64,000 nt of DNA. Source: an uncultured Bacteroidota bacterium (GTDB taxonomy: Bacteria > Bacteroidota > Bacteroidia > Bacteroidales > UBA12481). Every line of letters begins with the position of its first letter. Position 1 is the stretch's first letter. The DNA is taken from assembly GCA_903851365.1 (NCBI GenBank), contig CAINOB010000002.1, positions 200,051 through 264,050 on the forward strand. Direction: 5' to 3'. The notes beneath the pieces are model-generated. The model had not been told where the DNA came from and did not search any database. It saw nothing but the letters and a program-made list of their open reading frames with translations. The position numbers and the translations under genes were made by a program. Shown one piece after another: positions 27,241-36,854 of this stretch.

Positions 27241-30200
27241 TCCTTGATCAGTTTTAGTTTCGAGTTGTTTTTGACCACTATCTGATATCCCCTCGGATAT
27301 TCGCAATTGTAGCTAATAGTATTGCCTTTGCGTTGCCAATCGAGCCTCACCAGGCCATCTCCCACCGGGACTGCACCCCTGCACGATTTCAAGGTGAGGT
27401 CGGAAAATTGGATCGTCACGAGCTTTTTCTGAGTATCGATATCAGCGATCCCAAGAACGTCGCGGTATAGCACATGCACCACATGAGAAGCAAAACCATG
27501 ATCGCAGCTTGCATCGGCCGAGATATTTTCCCAGAGGGTCCCGGTTTTCTGAGCCATGTAATTAAAGAAATCGATGGATTCCCCAAGAAGTTGTGCTCTG
27601 AGGTTGTTTTGCGACAAGAGTTCCAGACGCAGATAATTACCTACAAACGAATTCGCAAAATGAACATCGGGATACGGATTGTGGCCTTTGCGTTTGGGAC
27701 CGAATTGTTTGGCCAGCTTGTTCCATAATTCAGGGTAAGTCTCTGGAGTCGCCACCTTAAAATAGAATGCAAAGTATTGACAAACTTCAGAAGTGTTAGC
27801 CGTAACCTCAAGTTTTCCCTGTTTATTACGAACCGCGTTATCGATAAAAAAATTGCCGTTATAAGATTGTTTCCTGATGGTTTCGCGGATGGCGGCTGCC
27901 TGATTTTTCAAAGTTTCGATACCATACATTTCGCCTGCAGCTTCCAGGGTGGAAGCAAACAGCATGTTGGTGGGATAATTTACGTCCTGCACATAGTTAT
28001 TGGCATCCGACCATTCGACAAAGATCCAGCTGTCGAGTTTCTCCAGCAGTCCATCGGGATTTTTAAAGGGCTCAAAATATTTCAGCAACGCCATGACTTT
28101 CGGCTTCAGGTCATCGACAAGTTTCCGGTCGTTGCTTCGGTACAGATATTCCCTGAGTTCCAACACGAACCACATTGCCCAATTGGGAATGAATACCCCG
28201 TCGTTATGATCCGATGGATAACACATTGGAAGCATGCCTTTGGGGAGATGAGGAAATGAATCCGGCAGCAGAAAGTTTTCGAGAAAGTTCTTCTCAACCA
28301 GGTTATTGCCCGATAAATCATTGGCCACTCGTGAGGTAAAATAGCTGTCACACAACCACCCGGCCCGCTCACGGTGAGGGCAGTCCATGAAAATATCGAC
28401 GGCATTTTGCCTGAATGTTTCCACCCCCGACTGGTAGATCCGGTTCAGACGCTCGTCGCTGCTCACGAAAAATGCCCGTTTGATATCCGGATTGGCATAT
28501 TCGCGTAGGGTGATTTTTTTCACTGTGCACTGACCGCCGATCATGATTATTTTCAAATAACGGGCCGTGTAGGGTTCAAAAGATTCCAATGTGTAAGTGC
28601 CCGGAGCCAGGTCGTAAGTTACTGCGTTGATGCATCCAAGACGTTTAAAATCGACATCTTTTCCGGTGAGGATCTCATCAAAAGTAAAATAGATCCTGCC
28701 CGGTTTTGTTACTTCGATTGTACTCCCGATAAAGCCCGTAAGGTTGGTCCCGAAATCAAAGATCCGGAATTGATCCGGCCCGAGTTCGAAGGTGGTTTTT
28801 TGGTTTATTGGAACCGCTTTACTCCTAATTTCCCCAATCTCCATTTCCTGCAGGTTGATTGCTGGATTTATAACGAGTTCACTTTCCTTGAATCCGCCCA
28901 GCTTGGGGCCGATATTCACCACCGATCGGTCTTTCCAGTATTTCTCTCTTTTAATTCCGGTTTTCATGGTACCGGATGCTATGGACTGCTCCGGCTGCCT
29001 TACCGAAAAATCAGGATACATCACCCTCCTTGGCACTAACTTCTTGATTCCTGCTCTCTCCAACTTGAGCCTTATATCTTGTTCCTTATCACCTTCCTTT
29101 TGCCCTTCTGCCCTCTTGCCCTCTTGCCCTTGGTTTGTCCTCCATGCATCCCACGAAGGATTCAGCTGATAAACCTCCGTAAAGGGCCTCTGAAAGGAAT
29201 ATCTTGGAACTTTCCGTACTCGTCCGGTCAACAAAAAAGCCTCGAAATCATTCGATTCTGATGTTGTTGCAGCAAGTACTTCATCGCCCGAGACAATCTC
29301 CGCCTGCAAGAATGAAGGCTGGTCGAGCAGGTAATAACTGTTTACATTGTATCCGGCTACTTCAATTGCCAGGGTATTTTTTCCAGGTGTCAGTTTGCTT
29401 GACAGATCCCACTCATCAACGCGGTAATATCCCTGACCGGCCCTCGCAGGACCGCATCCCACGAATTCTCCGTTCAGGAAAACCCGGTAGAGCGTTGAGC
29501 CGGCAATTTTTACTGAAGCAGTTCCTCCCGCTCCCCGGTAAAAGGCTGACCGGAATCCAACGGTCATATTTTTCTCCAACTCTTTTCCAACGGGCCAAAC
29601 AGGTTCGGCTTTTTTAAAAAAAGCGTTTTTATTTTTTTTATAACTCAGGAAAACACAGTCATCAGGATTGACCGGAAAAGTTAGAACTGCGGATTGGGGA
29701 ACATCTTTACGGCTCCATAATTCTTTAAAGGTGTATTCGATGCCTGAATCCAGGCCCAGCTCTTTGAGGCTGACCTGAATGTTATGGGTATTTTTACCAT
29801 CGCGGTTAAAAATTCCTATCCATCCGTTATCCGGATTTCCGCTTTCTGGTGTTTTCCAGACATCCGTTTTATCGGCCCGGTAAACCAATTTCCCAACCAC
29901 GCCATTCTGATCGCATTCCAGGATATCGGGATTGGTTAGCAAGCCGATGGAAAAGTCATCCATACTGTACATGACCCCTCCGGCAATTAAGGGCGAAGCA
30001 GCTAGTGCGCGTTGCAGCATAAAGGTGCGCTTCTGGCCGGGAGTGAACTTGCATTGCCAGCCGCCATTATCAACCACATAAAGCTGTCCGAAACAGATCA
30101 TGTCCATATCGAGCCAGCTGTGGTTGGCGGCGCCATCATAACTCTGCATCTCTTCCCAGCGCTGAAAAGTGGCATCAATACTTTCGCGGTTATCCCAGAT

Positions 30201-30926
30201 ATCGCTGGTGATCCGCACCATATTAGCTTCCTTGTAAGCCTGGCTGTGCTCAACTTTGATGTAGTCGCCCGGAGAAAGACTTAGCACGATATCACGTCCG
30301 CAGAATTTTATTGCCTTAACAACTGCCTGAACTTCATCGGGATGAGGAACAATATCATCGAACTTGATAAAATCCACACCCCATCCTGCATACTTGCGCA
30401 GGAGGCTGTTGTAGTATTCCTGGGCTCCGGGCTTGCTCATATCTACCCCATAATTAAAATCATTCCAGGGGCACAGTTTTTTCTTGTCGGCAATGTCCTT
30501 AAGCCTGTATTTTGTTCCCTCGATTGGCAGGTTTTTCTCCACCGCTTTACGGTCGACGCCCCGTATCAGCCAGATACCAAATTTTAATCCTTTCTTATGG
30601 GCATAGTTGATTACCGATTTTACCCCGTTCGGAAAGAAAAAGGGTGATGATTCCGGCCGGCCATATTCATCAATAATGACAGTACCTCCATCATCCTGTC
30701 GTTTGGTGAGGAACCATCCGTTATCCACGGTTACATACTGGTATCCGAAGGGCTTGAGTTTTTGGCTTACCGCATCGATATTTTTTATCAGCTCATCTTC
30801 ATGGGCAGCTGTGCTGTAACCGGTATAGCTGTTCCATCCCAGAGGCGGTGTTGAAGCTATCTTTTTATTTTGCGCCGGCAATTGCAGACAGAGCATACAG
30901 AGGAGGGTGGTGATGACTTGTTTCAT
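27237..30926 (-). CDS. GH27-GH78 fusion: alpha-galactosidase-like plus alpha-L-rhamnosidase-like
   Basis: A 1229-residue exported protein with a short signal (MKQVITTLLCMLCLQLPAQ). Residues about 25-450 are a GH27-type barrel: TPPLGWNSYTG start, VTVDNGW, WGVDFIKFDD holding the likely nucleophile (near 190), and RITSDIWDN with a likely acid/base Asp. Residues about 460-1229 match alpha-L-rhamnosidase (GH78): a beta-sandwich with YRVFLNGEFVGCGPARAGQG and LAIEVAGYNVNSYYL, then the barrel start VDIFMDCPHRERAGWLCDSY with its conserved Asp/Glu cluster, and the C-terminal beta domain (SCRGAVPVGDGLVRLDW). A charged insert at about 597-622 is encoded by a tandem repeat (29097-29132). It would remove alpha-galactose and alpha-rhamnose, for example from rhamnogalacturonan; that is family inference. 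Confidence 0.85.
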   Translation of the reverse strand: MKQVITTLLCMLCLQLPAQNKKIASTPPLGWNSYTGYSTAAHEDELIKNIDAVSQKLKPFGYQYVTVDNGWFLTKRQDDGGTVIIDEYGRPESSPFFFPNGVKSVINYAHKKGLKFGIWLIRGVDRKAVEKNLPIEGTKYRLKDIADKKKLCPWNDFNYGVDMSKPGAQEYYNSLLRKYAGWGVDFIKFDDIVPHPDEVQAVVKAIKFCGRDIVLSLSPGDYIKVEHSQAYKEANMVRITSDIWDNRESIDATFQRWEEMQSYDGAANHSWLDMDMICFGQLYVVDNGGWQCKFTPGQKRTFMLQRALAASPLIAGGVMYSMDDFSIGLLTNPDILECDQNGVVGKLVYRADKTDVWKTPESGNPDNGWIGIFNRDGKNTHNIQVSLKELGLDSGIEYTFKELWSRKDVPQSAVLTFPVNPDDCVFLSYKKNKNAFFKKAEPVWPVGKELEKNMTVGFRSAFYRGAGGTASVKIAGSTLYRVFLNGEFVGCGPARAGQGYYRVDEWDLSSKLTPGKNTLAIEVAGYNVNSYYLLDQPSFLQAEIVSGDEVLAATTSESNDFEAFLLTGRVRKVPRYSFQRPFTEVYQLNPSWDAWRTNQGQEGKRAEGQKEGDKEQDIRLKLERAGIKKLVPRRVMYPDFSVRQPEQSIASGTMKTGIKREKYWKDRSVVNIGPKLGGFKESELVINPAINLQEMEIGEIRSKAVPINQKTTFELGPDQFRIFDFGTNLTGFIGSTIEVTKPGRIYFTFDEILTGKDVDFKRLGCINAVTYDLAPGTYTLESFEPYTARYLKIIMIGGQCTVKKITLREYANPDIKRAFFVSSDERLNRIYQSGVETFRQNAVDIFMDCPHRERAGWLCDSYFTSRVANDLSGNNLVEKNFLENFLLPDSFPHLPKGMLPMCYPSDHNDGVFIPNWAMWFVLELREYLYRSNDRKLVDDLKPKVMALLKYFEPFKNPDGLLEKLDSWIFVEWSDANNYVQDVNYPTNMLFASTLEAAGEMYGIETLKNQAAAIRETIRKQSYNGNFFIDNAVRNKQGKLEVTANTSEVCQYFAFYFKVATPETYPELWNKLAKQFGPKRKGHNPYPDVHFANSFVGNYLRLELLSQNNLRAQLLGESIDFFNYMAQKTGTLWENISADASCDHGFASHVVHVLYRDVLGIADIDTQKKLVTIQFSDLTLKSCRGAVPVGDGLVRLDWQRKGNTISYNCEYPRGYQIVVKNNSKLKLIKE
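29097..29132. repeat. In-gene TGCCCTCT-type tandem repeat
   Basis: Four 8-bp units (TGCCCTTC, TGCCCTCT, TGCCCTCT, TGCCCTTG) preceded by CTTT. Related arrays occur between genes at 44739-44763 and 56512-56542. Here it is inside the rhamnosidase frame and encodes a Gly/Glu/Lys-rich insert. Confidence 0.75.
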
Positions 30927-30971
30927 AGTCGGGATAGATTAATTCATTGAGGATAGTTGGCTCGTATTCTG

Positions 30972-31048
30972 CCCCAGACTGAAGTCTGGGGTTAGTCAGG
31001 GATCTCATTATCAGGATATTTGATTAACTCCGGGTTTCAACCTGGGGG
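30972..31048. repeat. REP-like palindromic doublet
   Basis: Copy A (30972-30998) has arms CCCCAGAC and GTCTGGGG around TGAA, followed by TTAGTCA. Copy B (31022-31048) is inverted; read on the minus strand it matches A at 20 of 27 positions. Several differences keep stem pairing. A related copy is at 44673-44700. Copy B forms the last codons and stop of the Tat protein gene at 31037. Confidence 0.75.
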
Positions 31049-32485
31049 TTCTGTGAATAGCTCCGGATAATATCTTGCGATCAGGGTCTGTTCATCCTGC
31101 TTCAGCTCTTTCAAGGATATTGGTGTGTCCTGTGGCCTCAGACCTTTCTGGTTGATCCGGTTCATGAGGCTCCAGTCGGTCACCGGATGCTGAGGGCTTG
31201 GATCGGCAGGCTCACTTGCGGGCAGGTCGTAACGGGTAAAGTCGATCACCTTTTCGGGCGTATTCTTGTGCCAGTTTTTTAATAAAGCCAGCCTGAAAGT
31301 TTTATTCATAAACCAGCGGATCTCCTCATTGGCATAGGAATTTCCAATACCCAGGCCTTTTTCCTCAAACCGATAGTTCCACTGGTCGTTATTCCGGTAA
31401 TGGTTGCGCCAGATTTCGCCATAGTCACCGAAAGTGATAAACTGAACATCGGGCCACCTCTTTTTGGTTTCACCCACCCATCTCTCCATCGCCTGTAAGA
31501 TGAACTTATCGCCCCAGTCTTTTCTTTCGGGAACTTTTACGAGGGCTGCTTCCCAGATATTTGGGATCCAGCCGAAGCCGTTCCGCTCAAATCCACGGTC
31601 GAAATGAAGCGATTGGGTATGCATCACCGACAATTGGCCGATATCGAGACCCCATTCGCAGTAAGTTTCGATGGGTCCAACGCCCCGGCGGCTCGATCCG
31701 CCGTTAAATGGTGTAGTCCCGTTGATACCGCCACTCAGTTTGGCGCACAGGAAATCCACGCTCCATCCGTCGAGGTTCACACAATCGATAAAGTCCTTCT
31801 TGCCCTGTGCCGGCTTGCAAAAATGTTCGGTCGATGGGTAATAGGGATACGAAGGTGAGCCATCGGCACCTCCGCCGTCGACCGCATGCTGGCTCCAGAT
31901 CACCCCGTGAGCAGCATGGATATTTTCTTTCTCGGCCAGATATCGTAAGGTATCCGCAGCAATGAAACCACCCATGATGGATTTCGGCCGGTATCCGCCT
32001 CCCACAAATCCTGAAATTATTTCGATTGCTTCGCTCATCTCCCGGTTCACACGTTCACGGGGGAGATACATGGCCGGGAAATATCCGGGGAAATAGGATA
32101 TCTCATCACCGTATTTTTCATGGCATTCCACGGTGTATTTCCGGATATCACTGTAATGATCGCGCTTATCTTCCAATGCATTCAGGGTAAATCCCCAGGT
32201 CAGGCGGCCATCGGGATTGTTCTTTGAAAAAGCCTCCCGAAGATCACGCACCACCTGAAGGGTATGATACTGATATTCTTCGCGGGGATGAAGCTTAACA
32301 TCGCGCGAAACCTCCCAGGGCGTGGTTCGGATCATAATGCATAAGGTAACAAAGCGATTGCCCATCAGAGGAGGTATGGCATTGGCACGAAAAAGACTTT
32401 CCGCACCGGTCAGCGGCAGCCCTGAGGCTGTTACCAAACCGGCACCGGTAATGAGGGATTCCCTGATAAAATTGCGACGTTCCAT
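31037..32485 (-). CDS. Tat-exported protein of unknown function (possibly DUF3863-like)
   Basis: A 482-residue protein with a twin-arginine signal (MERRNFIRESLITGAGLVTA). The mature part looks like a single alpha/beta catalytic domain: RFVTLCIMIRTTPWEV near 43-58, LTWGFTLNALEDKRDHYSDI near 95-115, YGDEISYFPGYFPAMYLPRE, and YRPKSIMGGFIAADTLRYLA. The layout with TIRTTPWE and search-like Asp/Glu/His clusters recalls deacetylase- or GH57-like barrels and the DUF3863 proteins of Bacteroides, but I cannot confirm this. Its position upstream of the GH27-GH78 gene suggests a role in the same glycan pathway. Its 3' end runs into a REP-like repeat. The divergent kinase begins 43 bp from its start. Confidence 0.7.
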   Translation of the reverse strand: MERRNFIRESLITGAGLVTASGLPLTGAESLFRANAIPPLMGNRFVTLCIMIRTTPWEVSRDVKLHPREEYQYHTLQVVRDLREAFSKNNPDGRLTWGFTLNALEDKRDHYSDIRKYTVECHEKYGDEISYFPGYFPAMYLPRERVNREMSEAIEIISGFVGGGYRPKSIMGGFIAADTLRYLAEKENIHAAHGVIWSQHAVDGGGADGSPSYPYYPSTEHFCKPAQGKKDFIDCVNLDGWSVDFLCAKLSGGINGTTPFNGGSSRRGVGPIETYCEWGLDIGQLSVMHTQSLHFDRGFERNGFGWIPNIWEAALVKVPERKDWGDKFILQAMERWVGETKKRWPDVQFITFGDYGEIWRNHYRNNDQWNYRFEEKGLGIGNSYANEEIRWFMNKTFRLALLKNWHKNTPEKVIDFTRYDLPASEPADPSPQHPVTDWSLMNRINQKGLRPQDTPISLKELKQDEQTLIARYYPELFTEPPG

Positions 32486-32527
32486 TGAAGTTTTCTGTAA
32501 CTACAATAATAATCATAAGGATTCATT

Positions 32528-35395
32528 ATGAGAGAACTGAATGGGTCTCATAAATTGTTTTATATCTTTGAGCTGATGAAAAAAGGCAACAATATGCAGC
32601 CGAACGAACTCCAACTGCTGCAATCCATTTACGAAGGCGCGGCTAGTATTATCATCTTCTCCATTGATAAAGACTATTGCTACACGTGGTTCAATAGATC
32701 ACACAAGCAGACAATGAAAAATATCTGGAGCGCTGATATCTGTTTGGGTATGAATATGCTCAATGCCATATTGGATCCTGCGGGTAGTGCGAAGGCTAAA
32801 ATCAATTTTGACAGGGCTTTAAGCGGAGAAACATTTGTGTTAATTGAAGAATACGGGGATTTAGAACTTGCCCGGGAATATTATGAAAATCATTATAGCC
32901 CTGTAAGAAATTCTTCAGACAATATTGTCGGGGTTTCCGTTTTTGTCATCGATGCCACTGAGAGAGTAAAGACCGGCATGAATCTGGTGAAAAGTCAGGA
33001 AGGCTTAAGGCGATTATCACAGGCTGTTGAACAGAGTCCGGCTATGACCTACGTAACCAACCTCGCCGGAAAAATCGAGAATGTCAACAACAAGGTAACA
33101 CAATTAACCGGCTATTCGCGGGAGGAGCTTATCGGTGAAAATCCGAGGATATTCAGCTCGGGGAACAAATCGAAAGAGGAATACAAGATCCTTTGGGAAA
33201 CAATCAGTTCAGGTAAGGAATGGCGGGGAGAGTTTTTGAACAGGAAGAAGAATGGGGAACCTTACTGGGTATCAGCATCGTTATCTCCGGTTCTGGATGA
33301 GAAGGGAGCGATTACCCATTACCTGGCAGTTGAAGAAGATGTAACCGAGCGAAAAAACTCGGAGAGGGAAATTCTGGAGCTCAATGCAAATCTGGAGCTC
33401 CGGATAGCCGAAAGAACCGCAGCGCTGGAAGAGGCATTGAACCGGCTGCAGAAAATTGGCAGCCGTCTCCCGGGAATGGTTTACCAGTATCAGCTGCGCC
33501 CCGACGGCACCTCCTGCTTTCCTTTTGCCAGCGATGGCATACGTAATATTTACCGGGTTTCACCGGAGGAAGTTGTTGATGATGCCACCATTGTATTCAG
33601 CAAAATACACCCCGAAGATTTCGAAGGTGTGGTTGAGTCCATTAAAAAATCAGCCGGTGAGCTGACAGTGTGGAGACACGATTACAGAGTTAAGTTTGAC
33701 GATGGAAGTGTGCACTGGTTATCCGGTAACGCAGTCCCGCAAAAGGCACGTGACGGCTCGGTGCTTTGGCACGGGTTTATTGCAAATGTCACTGAATATA
33801 AGCAGGCTGAGGAAAAACTCCACTGGAACCAATCTCTGATGCGGCTGATGGCAACGTCATCTCCGTTGGGTTTTCTGGTTGTTGATAATCGCACCGACGA
33901 AATTCTTTACTTCAATGACCGGTTCTGCGAGATCTGGAACATCGGGCATTTAACGGAACGCATGAGGCTGGGTGAACTGAAAAACAACGATATTATCCCG
34001 GACTGCCTGGCCGTGCTGACGGATATACCTGCGTTTGCCGAATCGTGCAAACCGCTTCAGTTTGAAGAAAACCGCATTGTTGTTCAGGATGAGATTGGCT
34101 TTACGGAAGATAGGACAATACAGCGCTTTACTACCCAGATACGTGGTGAGAATGATGAATATTACGGACGGTTTTACATTTTCGAAGATATCACCCAACG
34201 CAAGCGGGCCGAAGAGCAGATTAGTGAAGCCAGGAACGAGGCTGAGAAGGCGAACCTTGCCAAGAGTGATTTCCTTTCACGTATGAGCCATGAACTCCGC
34301 ACTCCGATGAATTCAATTCTGGGTTTCGCCCAGTTGCTGAACATGGGAGATCTCGGACCCGCCCAGAAAAAGGGGGTTAACCATATTCTGAAAAGTGGCA
34401 ACCATTTGCTCAATTTAATTAATGAGGTGCTCGATATTGCGCGAATCGAAGCCGGCCATATGTCGCTGAGCATTGAGCCTGTTGACATTTTCCTTCTTGC
34501 CAGTGAATTGGTTGATTCCGTACACTATCAGGCGGAGAAAAATCAACTGTCTGTTAAAATTGAAGAATCTTCGGCAGGCCCGATTTCCGTTATGGCCGAC
34601 CAGCAGCGATTAAAGCAGGTATTACTGAACTTACTCAGCAATGCCATTAAATATAATCGAACAGGCGGATCGGTTTTTGTTAAAATTGAACCGGTGGAAA
34701 ATGACGAAAATGGCACCATGGTCGTTAGGATTTCTATCAGAGACACCGGTATTGGAGTTTCTCCGGAGGACATGGCCAAACTTTTTGACCCTTTTGAGCG
34801 AATCGGGGCTGAAAAATCGGAAACTGAAGGCACCGGCCTCGGGCTGGCTGTTGTGAGGAAGTTAATGGATGCTATGGGTGGAACCGTCGGTGTTGAAAGT
34901 AATCCGGGAGTAGGAAGCAATTTTTGGATTGACTTGCCATTCGTGGTAAATCAAGCGCAAACCAAGGAGAGAAAAGCAGCAATCGGGGAGGTCGCACATT
35001 CGCTGTCCAATGGGGTTATCAAAACAGGTATCATTCTGTATATCGAAGATAATTTTTCCAATATTGAACTGGTTGAAAACGTACTTTCCGATCAGCGTCC
35101 CGGTATTCGCGTGATATCCAATATGGATGGGCGTAAGGCGGTGGCACTTGCCATTCAGCATGCACCCGACCTGATTTTGCTCGATCTTGATTTGCCTGGT
35201 ATTCATGGTACTGAAGTTTTGGCAAGCCTTCTGGAAGAGGAAAAAACAAAATCTATTCCCGTGGTTATCATCAGCGCCGATGCCATGCCAAGGCAGGTTG
35301 AAACCCTGATGCTGGCGGGTGCCAGGGATTACTTAACCAAGCCTTTCAACATCCTGATGTTTTTGCACATGGTGGATGAATGGGTTAAAGGGTAA
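32528..35395 (+). CDS. Soluble multi-PAS hybrid histidine kinase
   Basis: A 955-residue hybrid kinase without membrane helix. Four PAS domains at about 30-140, 155-275 (SPAMTYVTNLAGKIENVN), 310-430 (GMVYQYQLRPDG) and 440-560. HisKA has His588 in SRMSHELRTPMNS, then HATPase (NLLSNAIKY, DTGIGV, GTGLGLAVV) and a C-terminal receiver with Asp886 in LILLDLDLPGIHG and Lys in LTKPFN. The ATG at 32528 is the most upstream; ATGs at residues 17 and 23 are also possible starts. It is the only plus-strand gene in the CAZyme region and may sense a state linked to glycan use; there is no DNA-binding domain, so it is not a classic hybrid two-component system regulator. Confidence 0.92.
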   Translation: MRELNGSHKLFYIFELMKKGNNMQPNELQLLQSIYEGAASIIIFSIDKDYCYTWFNRSHKQTMKNIWSADICLGMNMLNAILDPAGSAKAKINFDRALSGETFVLIEEYGDLELAREYYENHYSPVRNSSDNIVGVSVFVIDATERVKTGMNLVKSQEGLRRLSQAVEQSPAMTYVTNLAGKIENVNNKVTQLTGYSREELIGENPRIFSSGNKSKEEYKILWETISSGKEWRGEFLNRKKNGEPYWVSASLSPVLDEKGAITHYLAVEEDVTERKNSEREILELNANLELRIAERTAALEEALNRLQKIGSRLPGMVYQYQLRPDGTSCFPFASDGIRNIYRVSPEEVVDDATIVFSKIHPEDFEGVVESIKKSAGELTVWRHDYRVKFDDGSVHWLSGNAVPQKARDGSVLWHGFIANVTEYKQAEEKLHWNQSLMRLMATSSPLGFLVVDNRTDEILYFNDRFCEIWNIGHLTERMRLGELKNNDIIPDCLAVLTDIPAFAESCKPLQFEENRIVVQDEIGFTEDRTIQRFTTQIRGENDEYYGRFYIFEDITQRKRAEEQISEARNEAEKANLAKSDFLSRMSHELRTPMNSILGFAQLLNMGDLGPAQKKGVNHILKSGNHLLNLINEVLDIARIEAGHMSLSIEPVDIFLLASELVDSVHYQAEKNQLSVKIEESSAGPISVMADQQRLKQVLLNLLSNAIKYNRTGGSVFVKIEPVENDENGTMVVRISIRDTGIGVSPEDMAKLFDPFERIGAEKSETEGTGLGLAVVRKLMDAMGGTVGVESNPGVGSNFWIDLPFVVNQAQTKERKAAIGEVAHSLSNGVIKTGIILYIEDNFSNIELVENVLSDQRPGIRVISNMDGRKAVALAIQHAPDLILLDLDLPGIHGTEVLASLLEEEKTKSIPVVIISADAMPRQVETLMLAGARDYLTKPFNILMFLHMVDEWVKG

Positions 35396-35405
35396 GCGGA
35401 TTTGT

Positions 35406-36842
35406 TTATCTTATTTCAGCCTTGTTCCGGTCAACCGGCATTCCATATTGATTAAACCAGTCAAACAAATCCCTGCCCACAGCCTTGCTAAGTAAGGCGA
35501 CGGTGTTGTTCAGGTCGTATTTCGTAATTTTGCCTGGAACTGCATATTGCCGTTTAAGCTTGAAATAGTCGGCCACGATATTCGGATTTTCCTTCCTCAG
35601 CTGCTCCAGTACCCAGTAAGTTTTGCCCCAGTGGATGTTGTTTTTCTCGCCATCAGATAGCTCCTTGCCGGTTCCGGTGAGCTTACCCGTCAGATCATAG
35701 TTCTTCATTTCAGGGTCGTTTTTGGTAGCCCGCTCAATGGTCTTTTGAATCCTTTTCAGGCCTTCTTCCTGATGGCCCATGTCAATCATCACCAGATTGC
35801 CGACATAGGTTGCAACAGGCTCATTCCATACCTCCGGATAGGGAAGCACCCAGGAATGCACCGACTCGTGTGTGAGGAACTCGATCATTCCGTCTTCGCG
35901 TTCCGGAAATCCACCCCACCAGACTGCCAGGGCTACAATCGTGCCGCTCGAAAAGCCGCCACCACCGGTTGCCAGCAAAGTAACCTGCGAGGCCATTCCG
36001 GGAGAAAGGGGCACACCCATCCTTTTTTCCACAAAGGGCATGGAACGCTTGTAAACATCAACCATGGCCTCGGCAAACGGCTTCATGTATTCATTGTAGC
36101 TCAGCTTGAAAGTGCCGTGATCATCATTGTATTCCAGATCCTCAATGCCCAAACCTTTCAATTCTTTATCCGGATCGATCTTCTTTGCTGATGAAATAGC
36201 AATCAGCAAAGGTTTCCAAAGGTCCTTGTTGATAGAGTCTTTTGCATTCGGATTGCTGCCGGCCAGTGAACGCGATGATATCAGCAGGGTTCCTTTCCCT
36301 ACTTTTTTAGTTGCCATGACTGCCTGATCGCCAGCATCGTGGATCAGTACTTTCCAGGTTTTTGCCTGATCAAATGTCAATGACGAGGTTATTCGCTGGC
36401 TCTCAATTTCAGCAGGAGCAGATTTAATCATGGCGCTAAGCTTTTCCGAAATCACTATCGGAGCTTTCGCCTCAGCAGTAAATTCAGCGCCAAAAGTCTT
36501 GAGCAGCTTGTTGGTCGACTTGCTCTTTATGGATCCGAAGGCCACAACGCCACCGCCGGATATTAAAAATTTATTGATTATTTCAATATCCTTTGCCGAG
36601 TATTCAATCCGGTCGTCGCACCCGGGCAGTATCAGCAGGTTGTAATTGGAGAAATCAAAATTATACAGATCGCACCAGTTGGTTTCGCCTTTCTGGCCCG
36701 GCAGATACTGACTGTAAAAACGATGATCGGCGTAAAAGGTGAATTCGTGTGCCAGATCTGTAACGGCATGCACCACTGGCTTTTTCTGGGCTATCGAAGC
36801 AATGCTCAGTGAGCAGAGAAAAATGATAATCAGCTTCTTCAT
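35406..36842 (-). CDS. Exported HExxH metallopeptidase-like protein with N-terminal amidotransferase-like fold
   Basis: A 478-residue protein with a Sec signal (MKKLIIIFLCSLSIASIAQ). Residues about 25-210 resemble class-I glutamine-amidotransferase-like/DUF4350-type domains used as sensors in Bacteroidota glycan proteins (YNLLILPGCDDRIEYSAKDI, FLISGGGVVAFGS). The C-terminal half has a gluzincin signature: His325-Glu326-x-x-His329 in FLTHESVHSW, with Glu341 in VWNEPVATYVG as probable third zinc ligand. Such proteins may cut glycopeptides or other peptides. It ends a run of seven minus-strand genes starting at 44610 (12-nt gap to the GH172 gene), so it shares their expression. Peptidase activity inferred from the motif. 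Confidence 0.75.
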   Translation of the reverse strand: MKKLIIIFLCSLSIASIAQKKPVVHAVTDLAHEFTFYADHRFYSQYLPGQKGETNWCDLYNFDFSNYNLLILPGCDDRIEYSAKDIEIINKFLISGGGVVAFGSIKSKSTNKLLKTFGAEFTAEAKAPIVISEKLSAMIKSAPAEIESQRITSSLTFDQAKTWKVLIHDAGDQAVMATKKVGKGTLLISSRSLAGSNPNAKDSINKDLWKPLLIAISSAKKIDPDKELKGLGIEDLEYNDDHGTFKLSYNEYMKPFAEAMVDVYKRSMPFVEKRMGVPLSPGMASQVTLLATGGGGFSSGTIVALAVWWGGFPEREDGMIEFLTHESVHSWVLPYPEVWNEPVATYVGNLVMIDMGHQEEGLKRIQKTIERATKNDPEMKNYDLTGKLTGTGKELSDGEKNNIHWGKTYWVLEQLRKENPNIVADYFKLKRQYAVPGKITKYDLNNTVALLSKAVGRDLFDWFNQYGMPVDRNKAEIR

Positions 36843-36854
36843 TCGTACTAAATT

